This document shows, one piece after another, positions 8,784 to 15,380 of a stretch of 23,858 nt of DNA (position 1 is its first letter; every line of letters starts with the position of its first letter). The stretch covers positions 1 through 23,858 of IMG/VR virus record IMGVR_UViG_3300043775_000281; one strand, given 5' to 3'. Origin of the DNA: a virus. A program made the translations under genes and the position numbers. The notes under the pieces are model-generated. The model saw nothing but the letters and a program-made list of their open reading frames with translations, searched no databases and was not told where the DNA came from.

Positions 8784-9643
8784 TGCCTTTTAATGGTTCA
8801 GGAACATACTCGCTACCCGCTGGCAACCCAGTTGTCACCGGTACAACGATTTCGTCTACGACGACAAACAACACTAACAGTGATATTGCAACAGCGTTAA
8901 CCAACTGTTTAACGCGTGACGGGCAGTCAACGCCGTCGGCTAACTTGCCAATGAACGCTAAAAAGCTTACAGGGCTTGCCGCAGGCACAACTGCTGGCGA
9001 TTCTGTGCGGTATGAGCAAATTCAATATGTAGAAGGCGTATCTAGCGCAGGCACTTCTGGCTATGTTTTAACCAGTAATGGCGCAGGAACAGCGCCTAGC
9101 TTTCAATCGTTATCAGTAACAGGAACATTACCGCTAACTGGCGGCACGATGACGGGTGCAATTACGTTTGCGGCTGGTCAAACATTTACAGGAACATTAC
9201 CGCTAACTGGCGGCACAATGACGGGCAATATTGTATTTAATAGCGGACAACCTTTAGGTACGCCTTCTAGCGGTACGCTGTCATCTTGTACGGTAGACGG
9301 GACTGATGCAGTAGGGTTTAGAAACATTCCTGTAAATAGTCAAAGCGCAGCTTACACAGCAGTTTTAGCGGATAGCGGCAAATGTATTCTTCACCCATCA
9401 ACCGATGCTAACGCTCGGACGTTTACAATCCCTGCAAATGGTTCAGTGGCTTATCCAATTGGCACAGCAATTTCGTTTGTAAACATGACTTCTCAAGTGG
9501 TCAGTATTGCTATCACAACAGACACGATGTATTTAGCGGGTACAGGCACGACAGGCACACGCTCACTGGCACAATACGGCACAGCCACAGCACTAAAGCT
9601 AACATCGACTACTTGGATTATTTCTGGTGCGGGGTTGACATAA
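8783..9643 (+). CDS. Tail fibre / receptor-binding protein
   Basis: A 286-residue protein. Its N-terminus (MPFNGSGTYSLPAGNPVVTG, then a SDIATALTNCLTRDGQS-like stretch and PMNAKKLTGLAAGT) is the typical virion-attachment segment of many phage tail fibres. Residues about 113-148 hold two copies of the LTGGTMTG repeat of phage fibre proteins. The C-terminal 100 residues (YTAVLADSGK ... FTIPANGSVAYPIGTAISF ... WIISGAG) form a beta-rich tip domain found on many fibres. It probably trimerises and contacts the host surface. The start overlaps the upstream stop by one base. Low charge and high Thr/Ser/Gly support a beta-structured fibre. Confidence 0.8.
   Translation: MPFNGSGTYSLPAGNPVVTGTTISSTTTNNTNSDIATALTNCLTRDGQSTPSANLPMNAKKLTGLAAGTTAGDSVRYEQIQYVEGVSSAGTSGYVLTSNGAGTAPSFQSLSVTGTLPLTGGTMTGAITFAAGQTFTGTLPLTGGTMTGNIVFNSGQPLGTPSSGTLSSCTVDGTDAVGFRNIPVNSQSAAYTAVLADSGKCILHPSTDANARTFTIPANGSVAYPIGTAISFVNMTSQVVSIAITTDTMYLAGTGTTGTRSLAQYGTATALKLTSTTWIISGAGLT
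9119..9225 (+). repeat. 38-base direct repeat in the tail fibre gene
   Basis: Two copies, 9119-9156 and 9188-9225, differ at one base and start 69 bases apart, giving a 23-residue in-frame unit containing LPLTGGTMTG. Phage fibre genes often gain or lose such units by recombination. Confidence 0.9.
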
Positions 9644-10302
9644 TGAGCGGGATTCAACAAATGCTAACGGGCGGGACGTATAAAGCTCCTGGGCCTACTA
9701 CTATTGGACAAGCGTTTGGCGGTGGTTTTTACGCTGGTAAAATTGCTGTAGGTGGCGGAGGCGTAGCTACACATTACTTGATTGTAGCTCCTAAAGCATC
9801 GGGTGAAAACTCAAGCAGAACATGGGGTGTGTACGGAACAACGACAGGTATTACTTCAGTTATCAACGGGCCTACTAATTCTGCTTCATTAGCCGCGTTA
9901 GGGGCTTCGTATCAAGCTGCTACGTTCTGCGAAGGTTTAACTATCGGTGGTTATAGCGATTGGTATTTACCTGCAAAGAATGAGCTTGAAGTTTGTTATT
10001 ATTTCCTAAAACCTACGACTAACGCGAATAATACAGTTTTTGGGTCAAATGCTAATGCAGTATCACCAGAACCGATAAGTACTAATTACACGAGTGGCTC
10101 TCCTGCTCAAACAAGTGCGGGTATAGGGTTTAGAGTCGGTGAAACAAATGCGTTTACGGTAGGGTCGGGGCCCGACTATTGGACTTCTACTGAAGTCGAT
10201 GCTAACACAACGTGGTTTCAAGTCTTCCCTGCTGGAGACCAAGGCGGCGGTAGTAAAAACGCTACTAAGTATGTCAGAGCCGTACGCAGAATACCCGTAT
10301 AA
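9643..10302 (+). CDS. DUF1566 (C-type-lectin-like) fibre-associated protein
   Basis: I chose the ATG at 9643, which overlaps the fibre stop as TAATG; the frame is open from a TTG at 9613 but that start lacks support. The 219-residue product has a Gly-rich N-terminus and then the DUF1566 signature: GGYSDWYLPAKNELEV (residues 102-117), YWTSTE (179-184) and a final strand YVRAVRRIP (210-218). DUF1566 is related to the C-type lectin fold used by Legionella Lcl and resembles domains that display variable binding surfaces in phage receptor-binding proteins. Directly after the fibre gene it is probably a tip adhesin. In many phages such proteins are targets of diversity-generating retroelements, but no reverse transcriptase or template copy lies in this window. 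Confidence 0.75.
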   Translation: MSGIQQMLTGGTYKAPGPTTIGQAFGGGFYAGKIAVGGGGVATHYLIVAPKASGENSSRTWGVYGTTTGITSVINGPTNSASLAALGASYQAATFCEGLTIGGYSDWYLPAKNELEVCYYFLKPTTNANNTVFGSNANAVSPEPISTNYTSGSPAQTSAGIGFRVGETNAFTVGSGPDYWTSTEVDANTTWFQVFPAGDQGGGSKNATKYVRAVRRIPV

Positions 10303-10317
10303 CAACAGGAAATAATT

Positions 10318-10743
10318 ATGTACATACAACTAACAAACATTGACGCAGACACAGGTATTCTTTGCACAGAAGCACCTATGCGTACAGGGCCAGTATTACC
10401 AGAAGTCAAGGGCTTTCAATTCATCTTTGCTAAAGAGTCAGCTTATCCAATTGATACAAACGCTGACGGTTCTTATGCTGAAATGCCGCTGTACTATGGA
10501 ACGTGTGACGATGATGCAGATACATCATTAACTGGTGTTGTCAAAGTGCTTTCAGAAGTTGAATTTAATGCAGATAAACAAGCAGAGCATCAAGCTAGAA
10601 AACCTTATCCGTCTTGGGTAGGCGATATTAATACTATGTCATGGCAACCACCTTTAGCTTATCCGCAAGATGATAAAAGCTATTACTGGGACGAGCCAAC
10701 AGTGTCTTGGAAAGAATTTACACCAGTGGTTGAGTTACCATGA
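10318..10743 (+). CDS. Fibre-associated protein with PYPSW / YYWDE module
   Basis: A 141-residue acidic protein preceded by CAGGAA 6-7 bases upstream of the start. Its C-terminal 50 residues have the pattern PYPSWVGD, W-x-PP-x-x-YP, Y-x-WDE and SWKEF. Similar Trp/Pro modules occur in small proteins beside fibre genes of cyanophages and other aquatic phages; I recall this pattern but no defined function. The N-terminal part is a compact beta-like segment with several Asp residues. It lies between the adhesin and a cupin gene, overlapping the latter by four bases. A fibre assembly factor or a minor tail component would fit. Confidence 0.6.
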   Translation: MYIQLTNIDADTGILCTEAPMRTGPVLPEVKGFQFIFAKESAYPIDTNADGSYAEMPLYYGTCDDDADTSLTGVVKVLSEVEFNADKQAEHQARKPYPSWVGDINTMSWQPPLAYPQDDKSYYWDEPTVSWKEFTPVVELP

Positions 10744-11114
10744 AAACGGCTGAGTTAGGTTACTTTGGCAATATCTGGGTTAAACAGAACGTCCTAGAAC
10801 TTGCTGGCGAAACACACGGTGGGCATGAGCATAAGTTCGACCATGTGACACTGCTTGTATCGGGCAAGGTATCTGTTGAAATTGAAGGTCACGAACCTAA
10901 AGAATTCACAGCACCAACCTTTATTGTCATTCGCAAAGAACATCAGCACAAGATTACAGCAGTTGAGGACGGTACAGTTTATTACTGTGTCTATGCTCTG
11001 CGTAATATGGACGGTGAGCCTATTGAAGACATTTACGGGGAGCAACATGACCCAGAGTCTGCCAGTGCTAGAGATGCAGGATACTGGGATAAAGTTAAGA
11101 GGATAGACAAATAA
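10740..11114 (+). CDS. Cupin-fold protein
   Basis: A 124-residue single-domain protein. Residues about 22-45 have the cupin motif-1 pattern G-G-H-E-H-x-F-D-H ... L-V-S-G, with the His pair that usually binds a metal; the usual motif-1 Glu appears as Asp or is missing. A second His group (KEHQHKI) takes the motif-2 position. Strands between (SVEIEGHEPKEFTAPTFIVI) fit the small beta barrel. Function is not defined: phage cupins have been suggested to act on sugars or small metabolites, or to be structural. It overlaps both neighbours (ATGA upstream, one base downstream) and so is part of the late operon. Confidence 0.7.
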   Translation: MKTAELGYFGNIWVKQNVLELAGETHGGHEHKFDHVTLLVSGKVSVEIEGHEPKEFTAPTFIVIRKEHQHKITAVEDGTVYYCVYALRNMDGEPIEDIYGEQHDPESASARDAGYWDKVKRIDK

Positions 11115-11470
11115 TGGAGCATTTCATTTCGCTACTATTTCTTGCTCGCGATGTCGCCCACCGTGAGCATTTGCGCACCAGAAGTTTTGCGGCGCACATG
11201 GCGCTTAACGACTTTTACCATGAGATTATTGACCAAACTGATGGTTTAGTTGAGGCGTATCAAGGCAGTTATCAGCTTCTTAAAAACTTAGAAATTATCG
11301 GCAGTAAAGATGAAGCTAATATTGAAACTTTTTTAAAGAATCAAGTGACGTGGATTGATAATAACCGTTACAAGGTTTGTTCAAAAGAAGATTCACCCAT
11401 CCAAAATTTAATCGACGGTATTTTAGAATCTTACTTTACTGTTCTCTATAAACTCAGATTCTTAAAGTGA
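11114..11470 (+). CDS. Four-helix (Dps/ferritin-like, DUF5856-type) phage protein
   Basis: A 118-residue helical protein. The N-terminal pattern LFLARDVAHREHLRTRSFAA, HMALNDFYHEI and LVEAYQGSY recalls the DUF5856 family known from myoviruses, whose helices resemble the Dps/ferritin-like bundle (His, Glu and Asp spaced along the first two helices). The family role is unknown; proposals such as DNA or metal binding are not supported directly here. It starts one base inside the cupin stop and is followed by the lysis genes. I rate the family match as moderate and the function as unknown. Confidence 0.55.
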   Translation: MEHFISLLFLARDVAHREHLRTRSFAAHMALNDFYHEIIDQTDGLVEAYQGSYQLLKNLEIIGSKDEANIETFLKNQVTWIDNNRYKVCSKEDSPIQNLIDGILESYFTVLYKLRFLK

Positions 11471-11477
11471 GGTCGAG

Positions 11478-11690
11478 ATGCCTGATGAAGCCTGCCGGTT
11501 AGCTAAAGTGGAACAGCGCATTGATGCGCTAGAAGAAGTGTTTGAAGACAGAGGGAGAAAGCTAGACGCTATAATAGCCGCGCTTGACGAGATGAAAGCG
11601 GAGCAATCACGTTATAAAGGCTTTATCGGTGGCATTGTTTTTACCGTGGGAGCGCTGTTTTCGTTCCTTACATGGTGGTCGGGTAAATAA
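11478..11690 (+). CDS. Coiled-coil plus C-terminal membrane segment protein (XhlA/holin-like)
   Basis: A 70-residue protein: residues 6-45 are a charged heptad-like coiled coil (VEQRIDALEEVF, LDAIIAALDEM), and residues about 47-67 are one membrane segment (FIGGIVFTVGALFSFLTWW) ending in GK. This layout matches XhlA-type hemolysin/holin accessory proteins. It follows a GAGG binding site and lies first in a cassette of three membrane proteins and an endolysin, so it very likely takes part in lysis timing. It could also be an antiholin. It shares one base with the next gene. Confidence 0.6.
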   Translation: MPDEACRLAKVEQRIDALEEVFEDRGRKLDAIIAALDEMKAEQSRYKGFIGGIVFTVGALFSFLTWWSGK

Positions 11691-11959
11691 TGGAATTTTT
11701 ACAGTTTGCCACGGACGTGGGGTTCCCCATCGCGGCGGCTTGTGGTGGTATGTATTTTGTCTACCTGACGCAGAAATTTCTGCTTGATAGCGTTCTTGAA
11801 AAGATTAAAAGTCTAATTGGAATTATCAAGCAGCTAGACCGGCGCGTTACGGCTATGTCGTGCGACATCACTCGAATAGATGAGCTAGCGTCAACAGCGC
11901 TTGATATTCCACAAGAAAAAGACAAACCTAAACCGCCTCTTGTAGAGAGAAAAGACTAA
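11690..11959 (+). CDS. Holin-like membrane protein A
   Basis: An 89-residue protein with one N-terminal membrane segment (residues about 9-32, around GFPIAAACGGMYFVYL), then a charged helix (IKQLDRRVTAMSCDITRIDEL) and a Pro/Lys-rich tail. One membrane segment followed by a cytoplasmic coiled coil resembles BhlA/UviB-type holins. It shares GFPI-x-AA-x-G with the next protein at equal spacing, so the two look like tandem paralogues. As a holin it would make membrane lesions that release the endolysin. One-base overlaps on both sides. Confidence 0.6.
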   Translation: MEFLQFATDVGFPIAAACGGMYFVYLTQKFLLDSVLEKIKSLIGIIKQLDRRVTAMSCDITRIDELASTALDIPQEKDKPKPPLVERKD

Positions 11960-12201
11960 TGGACGCTGATGCAATCGCTAAATACATTAACCAGTTTGGA
12001 TTCCCTATCATTGCAGCCGGTGGTATGGGCTATATTGTTTATTTTGTCTGGCTTTGGGCAACAACAGTAGTAAAGCCTATTTTGCAAGAAGCAACAGATG
12101 CGCTAATTGAGTTAATTGACCAAATTCGTGTGCTAGACAATGACATGATACGACTGACGCAAAAACTAACAACGATACTATTACTGCGGAGTAAAAAATG
12201 A
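11959..12201 (+). CDS. Holin-like membrane protein B (paralogue of A)
   Basis: An 80-residue protein with one membrane segment (residues about 14-37, GFPIIAAGGMGYIVYFVWLW) and a C-terminal amphipathic helix (ALIELIDQIRVLDNDMIRL). The spacing between the GFPI motif and the D-x-x-R/I-x-x-L pattern is like that of the preceding protein. It lacks that protein's Pro/Lys tail. A holin/antiholin or two-subunit pair is a reasonable inference. It overlaps the endolysin gene by four bases. Confidence 0.6.
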   Translation: MDADAIAKYINQFGFPIIAAGGMGYIVYFVWLWATTVVKPILQEATDALIELIDQIRVLDNDMIRLTQKLTTILLLRSKK

Positions 12202-12644
12202 AGACAGGCGAGCGTGGGCTAGCGTTAATTAAAGAATTTGAAGGGTGTAAGCTAGCGGCCTATCAGTGCCCGGCAGGAATTTGGACTATCGGCATAGGCA
12301 GCACACATTATGGTGATGGTACGCCAGTTACTAAAAGCAGAACGTTGCCGACAGAAAAAGCCGCTATTGCACTGCTTGCGGCAACGATTGGGCAGTATGA
12401 AAAAGCAGTCAACGCAGTTTATGCTGAGCTAACGCAGAATGAATTTGATGCGCTGGTCTGTCTTTGCTATAACATCGGGGCGGGTAATTTTGCTTCCTCA
12501 ACACTTGTAAAGATGTTAAACGCGGGCGAAGCTAAAGAAGAAGTAGCAAAGCAATTCGTGCGTTGGAATAAAGCCGGCGGTAAAGTAATGGCTGGCCTTA
12601 CCCGACGCAGAGAAGCAGAAGCAGCTTTGTTTTTAAGCGAGTAA
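12198..12644 (+). CDS. Endolysin, GH24 (T4-type) lysozyme
   Basis: A 148-residue muramidase that cuts the MurNAc-GlcNAc bond of peptidoglycan. The active-site layout is visible: Glu15 in FEGCKL, Cys25 in the CPAGIWTIGIG segment, and Thr31, which match the Glu-Asp/Cys-Thr triad of phage GH24 enzymes. Downstream are the family blocks ALVCLCYNIGAGNF, STLVKMLNAGE, RWNKAGG and GLTRRREAEAALFL. Length is normal. There is no signal peptide or signal-anchor at the N-terminus, so export should depend on the holin-like proteins encoded just upstream. No Rz/Rz1-like spanin genes are recognised after it. Its last 12 bases overlap the end of the converging leftward operon. Confidence 0.93.
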   Translation: MKTGERGLALIKEFEGCKLAAYQCPAGIWTIGIGSTHYGDGTPVTKSRTLPTEKAAIALLAATIGQYEKAVNAVYAELTQNEFDALVCLCYNIGAGNFASSTLVKMLNAGEAKEEVAKQFVRWNKAGGKVMAGLTRRREAEAALFLSE

Positions 12645-12815
12645 TTCGTCACGCTCACGATTAGCGCGAAGTATGCAGTAGCGCTGATGCAGTCGCACCA
12701 AGATAGAGCGTCTACGTTTACCGTGGCGCTCTGAATCAATCATTTTTTCTAGCTCGTCTTCTGTGTAATTATTCAAATTAAAGAAGATGTCGCGCCATGT
12801 CAGGGTGTTCATCAT
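12633..12815 (-). CDS. Small protein at end of the leftward operon
   Basis: A 60-residue basic protein with a helical pattern (LTWRDIFFNLNNYTEDELEKMI, then KRRRSILVRLHQRYCILRANRERDELL). The central Lys/Arg run and following helix could contact nucleic acid; I do not recognise a named family. The start overlaps the helicase stop by four bases, typical of translational coupling in this operon. The end overlaps the last 12 bases of the endolysin gene on the other strand. I see no terminator hairpin at this convergent junction. Confidence 0.65.
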   Translation of the reverse strand: MMNTLTWRDIFFNLNNYTEDELEKMIDSERHGKRRRSILVRLHQRYCILRANRERDELLA

Positions 12816-14095
12816 TTTAGTTCCTCCAGCGCAATATCTGAGATTGCGCGTTTGTCATGCAGACTTGCAAATATGCGCTCGTCTACGGTTTTGTCTGTTA
12901 GCAGTACATAGCAATATACTGCGCTCTTTTGCCCGCTACGGTGCAAACGCCCAATGGTTTGCTCATATCTATCAAGTGACCACGGAAGCGACAGGAAGAC
13001 CATTTTACTGCCGCCAAATTGAAGATTTAGCCCATGCCCTGCGGACTTAGGGTGAACAAGCAGTAATTCCACTCGCCCTGCGTTCCACGACGAGATGACG
13101 CCCTGCTGGTCGATTGTTTGCGCTTTAGGATACCGGCGTTTAAGTTTTTCAAGCTCTGCCTGAAAGTTGTACACGATAATGGTATTCGCGTGTTGGTTTT
13201 CTTCAAGAATCTCATCAAGACGGTCAAACTTGTGGCGCGAAAACCATGCCGTTTCTTCTTCAGAATATAGAAATCCACTGGCCATTTGCTGTAGCTTAGA
13301 CACAACTACTGCCGCGTTCATTGCTCTAACTTCTATGTCTTCAAACTGAACAATAAAATCGTTTTTCATCTTTTTGTACATTTTCATGTCCATAGCGCAG
13401 TCTACGCGCACGACGTTTAACGGCGGCAAAGTGTTCATATACTCTTGCGTATCTATAAGATAGGTGGCCGGTTTAATAACTTCCATTATTTCAGCTAAAG
13501 ACGTTGCTTTAGCTATCCATTCCACATACCCTCTATTAAGCATAATGAAATACTTTTGGTAAAACGCCGTTTTAGATTTACCAAGTAAAGTTTCGTCGAT
13601 TATTTTGCACTGCCCAAATACATCTATAAGACCGTTGCTAGTAAACGAGCCGGTAAGTCCCCATCTGACTTTAAAATTTTTAATTAAAGCAAACAGCGCT
13701 TTAAAGCGTTTGCCTGACGGGTTCTTTAAAACAGTTAGCTCGTCAAACACTATTCCGTCAAAGCCAACTAAGGGCGGCGTAGATTGCAGTGTTTCGTAAT
13801 TAGTCACCACAACTTGCGACGGTTTGTTAAACGCGTTCAGCCGTTGCGCGTAAGAGCCAACGGCGATAGATACGGTCAGACTTGGCGCCCACTTCGCCGG
13901 TTCTATTGTCCACACGTCCGTGCAAACACGCTTTGGCGCTATCACTAAGAACCGACGTACTCTGCCCGTGTCGAGCGCCTCCTTCATCGCTGTCAATGTT
14001 ATTGCTGTTTTCCCTGCCCCCACTGGGGCAAGAATCATTCCTTTGTCTATCTGGCTCAAAAAGGCAACAGCCTCTATCTGATTGGGTCTTAGCAT
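12812..14095 (-). CDS. SNF2-type superfamily 2 helicase
   Basis: A 427-residue ATPase of the compact phage SNF2 type. Motif I is APVGAGKT (residues 23-30, Lys29 for ATP), motif II is DELT (118-121) in place of DEAH/DEAD, motif III is GLTGS (146-150), and motif VI is QTIGRLHRSGQ (379-389) with the two Arg residues. The N-terminal LRPNQIEAV is the Q-motif-like start of SNF2 proteins. Both RecA-like lobes are present with little extra sequence. Phage relatives lie near replication genes and are thought to remodel DNA or move along it; the precise role is unknown. The first bases overlap candidate reading frames of a small upstream gene. Confidence 0.9.
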   Translation of the reverse strand: MLRPNQIEAVAFLSQIDKGMILAPVGAGKTAITLTAMKEALDTGRVRRFLVIAPKRVCTDVWTIEPAKWAPSLTVSIAVGSYAQRLNAFNKPSQVVVTNYETLQSTPPLVGFDGIVFDELTVLKNPSGKRFKALFALIKNFKVRWGLTGSFTSNGLIDVFGQCKIIDETLLGKSKTAFYQKYFIMLNRGYVEWIAKATSLAEIMEVIKPATYLIDTQEYMNTLPPLNVVRVDCAMDMKMYKKMKNDFIVQFEDIEVRAMNAAVVVSKLQQMASGFLYSEEETAWFSRHKFDRLDEILEENQHANTIIVYNFQAELEKLKRRYPKAQTIDQQGVISSWNAGRVELLLVHPKSAGHGLNLQFGGSKMVFLSLPWSLDRYEQTIGRLHRSGQKSAVYCYVLLTDKTVDERIFASLHDKRAISDIALEELK

Positions 14096-14210
14096 TGATA
14101 AATTTCCATCTTAAATACGCCGTTTTGGGGTGGTCTGCCATCATTGGAATCGAGCAGCAAGGGGTGTAGCATATCCACACCCCGTTCATCGTTTTGAGTT
14201 TTGGTTTCAT
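13827..14210 (-). CDS. Small protein, long out-of-frame overlap with the helicase gene
   Basis: The ATG at 14210 overlaps the preceding 53-residue gene's stop as ATGA, the rule in this operon. The first 36 residues have a pattern I associate with small phage proteins: K-P-K-L, N-G-V-W-I-C, then P-K-T-A-Y-L-R-W. After about residue 39 the frame runs 269 bases into the helicase gene in another frame, and that part (127 residues in all) looks like shadow sequence. The functional part may be only the first 40 residues, or a base may be missing near 14095-14110. A competing 27-residue frame (14089-14172) ends in TAA across the helicase start and also reads plausibly. Confidence 0.4.
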   Translation of the reverse strand: MKPKLKTMNGVWICYTPCCSIPMMADHPKTAYLRWKFINAKTQSDRGCCLFEPDRQRNDSCPSGGRENSNNIDSDEGGARHGQSTSVLSDSAKACLHGRVDNRTGEVGAKSDRIYRRWLLRATAERV

Positions 14211-14368
14211 CTATCCCGCCAAGGCAACACGATGTCGCTGACTTTCAGAGGAATAAACGGCACTGAATCTAGCCATTTGAGCAAATTCATGTAGTTTTCC
14301 ATATCTTCATCGCGCAACGCTTTGATAGTTGGGTCTTGGTCTACTGGGTAACCTTTAAATGCGTACAT
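14207..14368 (-). CDS. Small protein of 53 residues, unknown
   Basis: The start shares one base with the DUF3310 gene stop (TAATG) and the end overlaps the next ATG by four bases, so it fits the chain exactly. The product reads MYAFKGYPVDQDPTIKALRD, a helix ENYMNLLKWLDSV, then VSDIVLPWRD. It is acidic, with no membrane segment. No family is recognised. AGAATTTCTA precedes the start, a weak binding site consistent with coupling. Confidence 0.65.
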   Translation of the reverse strand: MYAFKGYPVDQDPTIKALRDEDMENYMNLLKWLDSVPFIPLKVSDIVLPWRDR

Positions 14369-14745
14369 TAGAAATTCTCCAATTTGATTAGTTTGTTTAA
14401 ATACCAGTTAGCTTTGCGCAGGTCTTCAAGCCCGTTCTTCTCTCTAAACCGCCACATATACTTAAAAATATTCCCGCGCAAATACCCTCTGAATTCATCT
14501 TGCGAAAGCATAGCTTGCATTGCGTCAATGCACTGCATCTTGTCACCTTGATAGTGCGCTGGCGCGTTTACGGCGTCGCTTGCGTGTACTGAGTCGCCTT
14601 TTAGCATACTGTTGTTTCCTATTTCTGTTTGATAAGTTGTCTGTCTGTCATTCCACATTCGCAATAATTCTTCAAACCAATCTTCATCACAAACATGGAC
14701 ATTTGACATTATGTCATCAAGTTGTTTTTCATTTAATAGCCCCAT
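14368..14745 (-). CDS. DUF3310 protein (SaV-like nucleotide kinase annotation)
   Basis: A 125-residue protein. Residues about 59-122 match DUF3310: VNAPAHYQGDKMQCIDAM, then RGYLRGNIFKYMWRF, and LEDLRKANWYLNKLI. Members are common in phage early regions and are sometimes labelled nucleotide kinases from weak similarity; no P-loop is visible, so I would not assert that activity. Residues 1-38 (GLLNEKQLDDI ... LLRMWNDRQ) resemble the start of the protein encoded at 16938-17294, suggesting a shared N-terminal module. It starts 11 bases after the methyltransferase-like gene. Confidence 0.8.
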   Translation of the reverse strand: MGLLNEKQLDDIMSNVHVCDEDWFEELLRMWNDRQTTYQTEIGNNSMLKGDSVHASDAVNAPAHYQGDKMQCIDAMQAMLSQDEFRGYLRGNIFKYMWRFREKNGLEDLRKANWYLNKLIKLENF

Positions 14746-14756
14746 TGCGCTTACCG

Positions 14757-15380
14757 TTATCGATTAACATTAAAAAATTGTTGCGCAAAAGTCTGTGGGC
14801 ATAAAGAGCGCAAACTCATGTCATCATGTACTAAATCAGCAAACTTTAAAAACTCGGGTATGTCGTATATTGCGGACTTATGCAAAAACACCAGTGACGG
14901 CTTACCTCGGTTTGGCCTAACATATAATTTAGGGTTTTTCTCAACAGTGTCCCAAGAATAAATCTTTTTAGGGTTGTTAAACTTTCCCCACAAAGCCGTC
15001 TTTTTAGTCCAAGGTGAGCCGTATTCATACGGTTGATAAACTAATCTTGGTGCGCCTAAAAATTCTTTTAACCTACCCGTTGCTGGATTCTCTATCACCC
15101 AAAATTTAGGGTTACACTGCTTTATAATTCTTAAGCAGTGGTTGACTAAAAACATTCCTTCTTCAACATCGCCATCACCTTTATTGTTTGCCCACTTTGC
15201 AAAAGAGAATTCAGTGCAGACGGGGTTGGCAATCACGCCGTAAACATTATCTGGCGGCGTGTAGTTTTCAACACCAATATCTTTACCGACTTTAATAACC
15301 TCATACTCGTCATCATTTGCATAGAACCAACTGTCAGAACCTATGTCAGCGCAAAGATGCAAAATTACTTTTTTTAACAT
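14757..15380 (-). CDS. Minimal C5-methyltransferase-like protein
   Basis: I chose the ATG at 15380, which has GGGAG about 8 bases upstream; the frame also opens at a TTG at 15395 that would cover that site. The 207-residue product shows the order of C5-cytosine methyltransferase motifs: motif I-like LHLCADIGSDS (8-17), motif IV-like NPVCTEFS (Cys55; usual PCQxFS), motif VI-like FWVIENP (Glu97-Asn98), and motif VIII-like YGSPWTKKTALWG (about 120-132). The usual target-recognition domain and C-terminal motifs are missing, and length is well below the 300 or more residues normal for the family. It may modify DNA or be a related enzyme acting on another substrate. Confidence 0.6.
   Translation of the reverse strand: MLKKVILHLCADIGSDSWFYANDDEYEVIKVGKDIGVENYTPPDNVYGVIANPVCTEFSFAKWANNKGDGDVEEGMFLVNHCLRIIKQCNPKFWVIENPATGRLKEFLGAPRLVYQPYEYGSPWTKKTALWGKFNNPKKIYSWDTVEKNPKLYVRPNRGKPSLVFLHKSAIYDIPEFLKFADLVHDDMSLRSLCPQTFAQQFFNVNR

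Noticed and set aside
9643-10302. Complete diversity-generating retroelement
   Set aside because: No reverse transcriptase or template repeat was found in the window; only a lectin-like candidate target is present.
12644-12700. Bidirectional terminator at the convergent junction
   Set aside because: A short AGCGC/GCGCT inverted repeat near 12663-12685 lies inside a gene and has no T-run.
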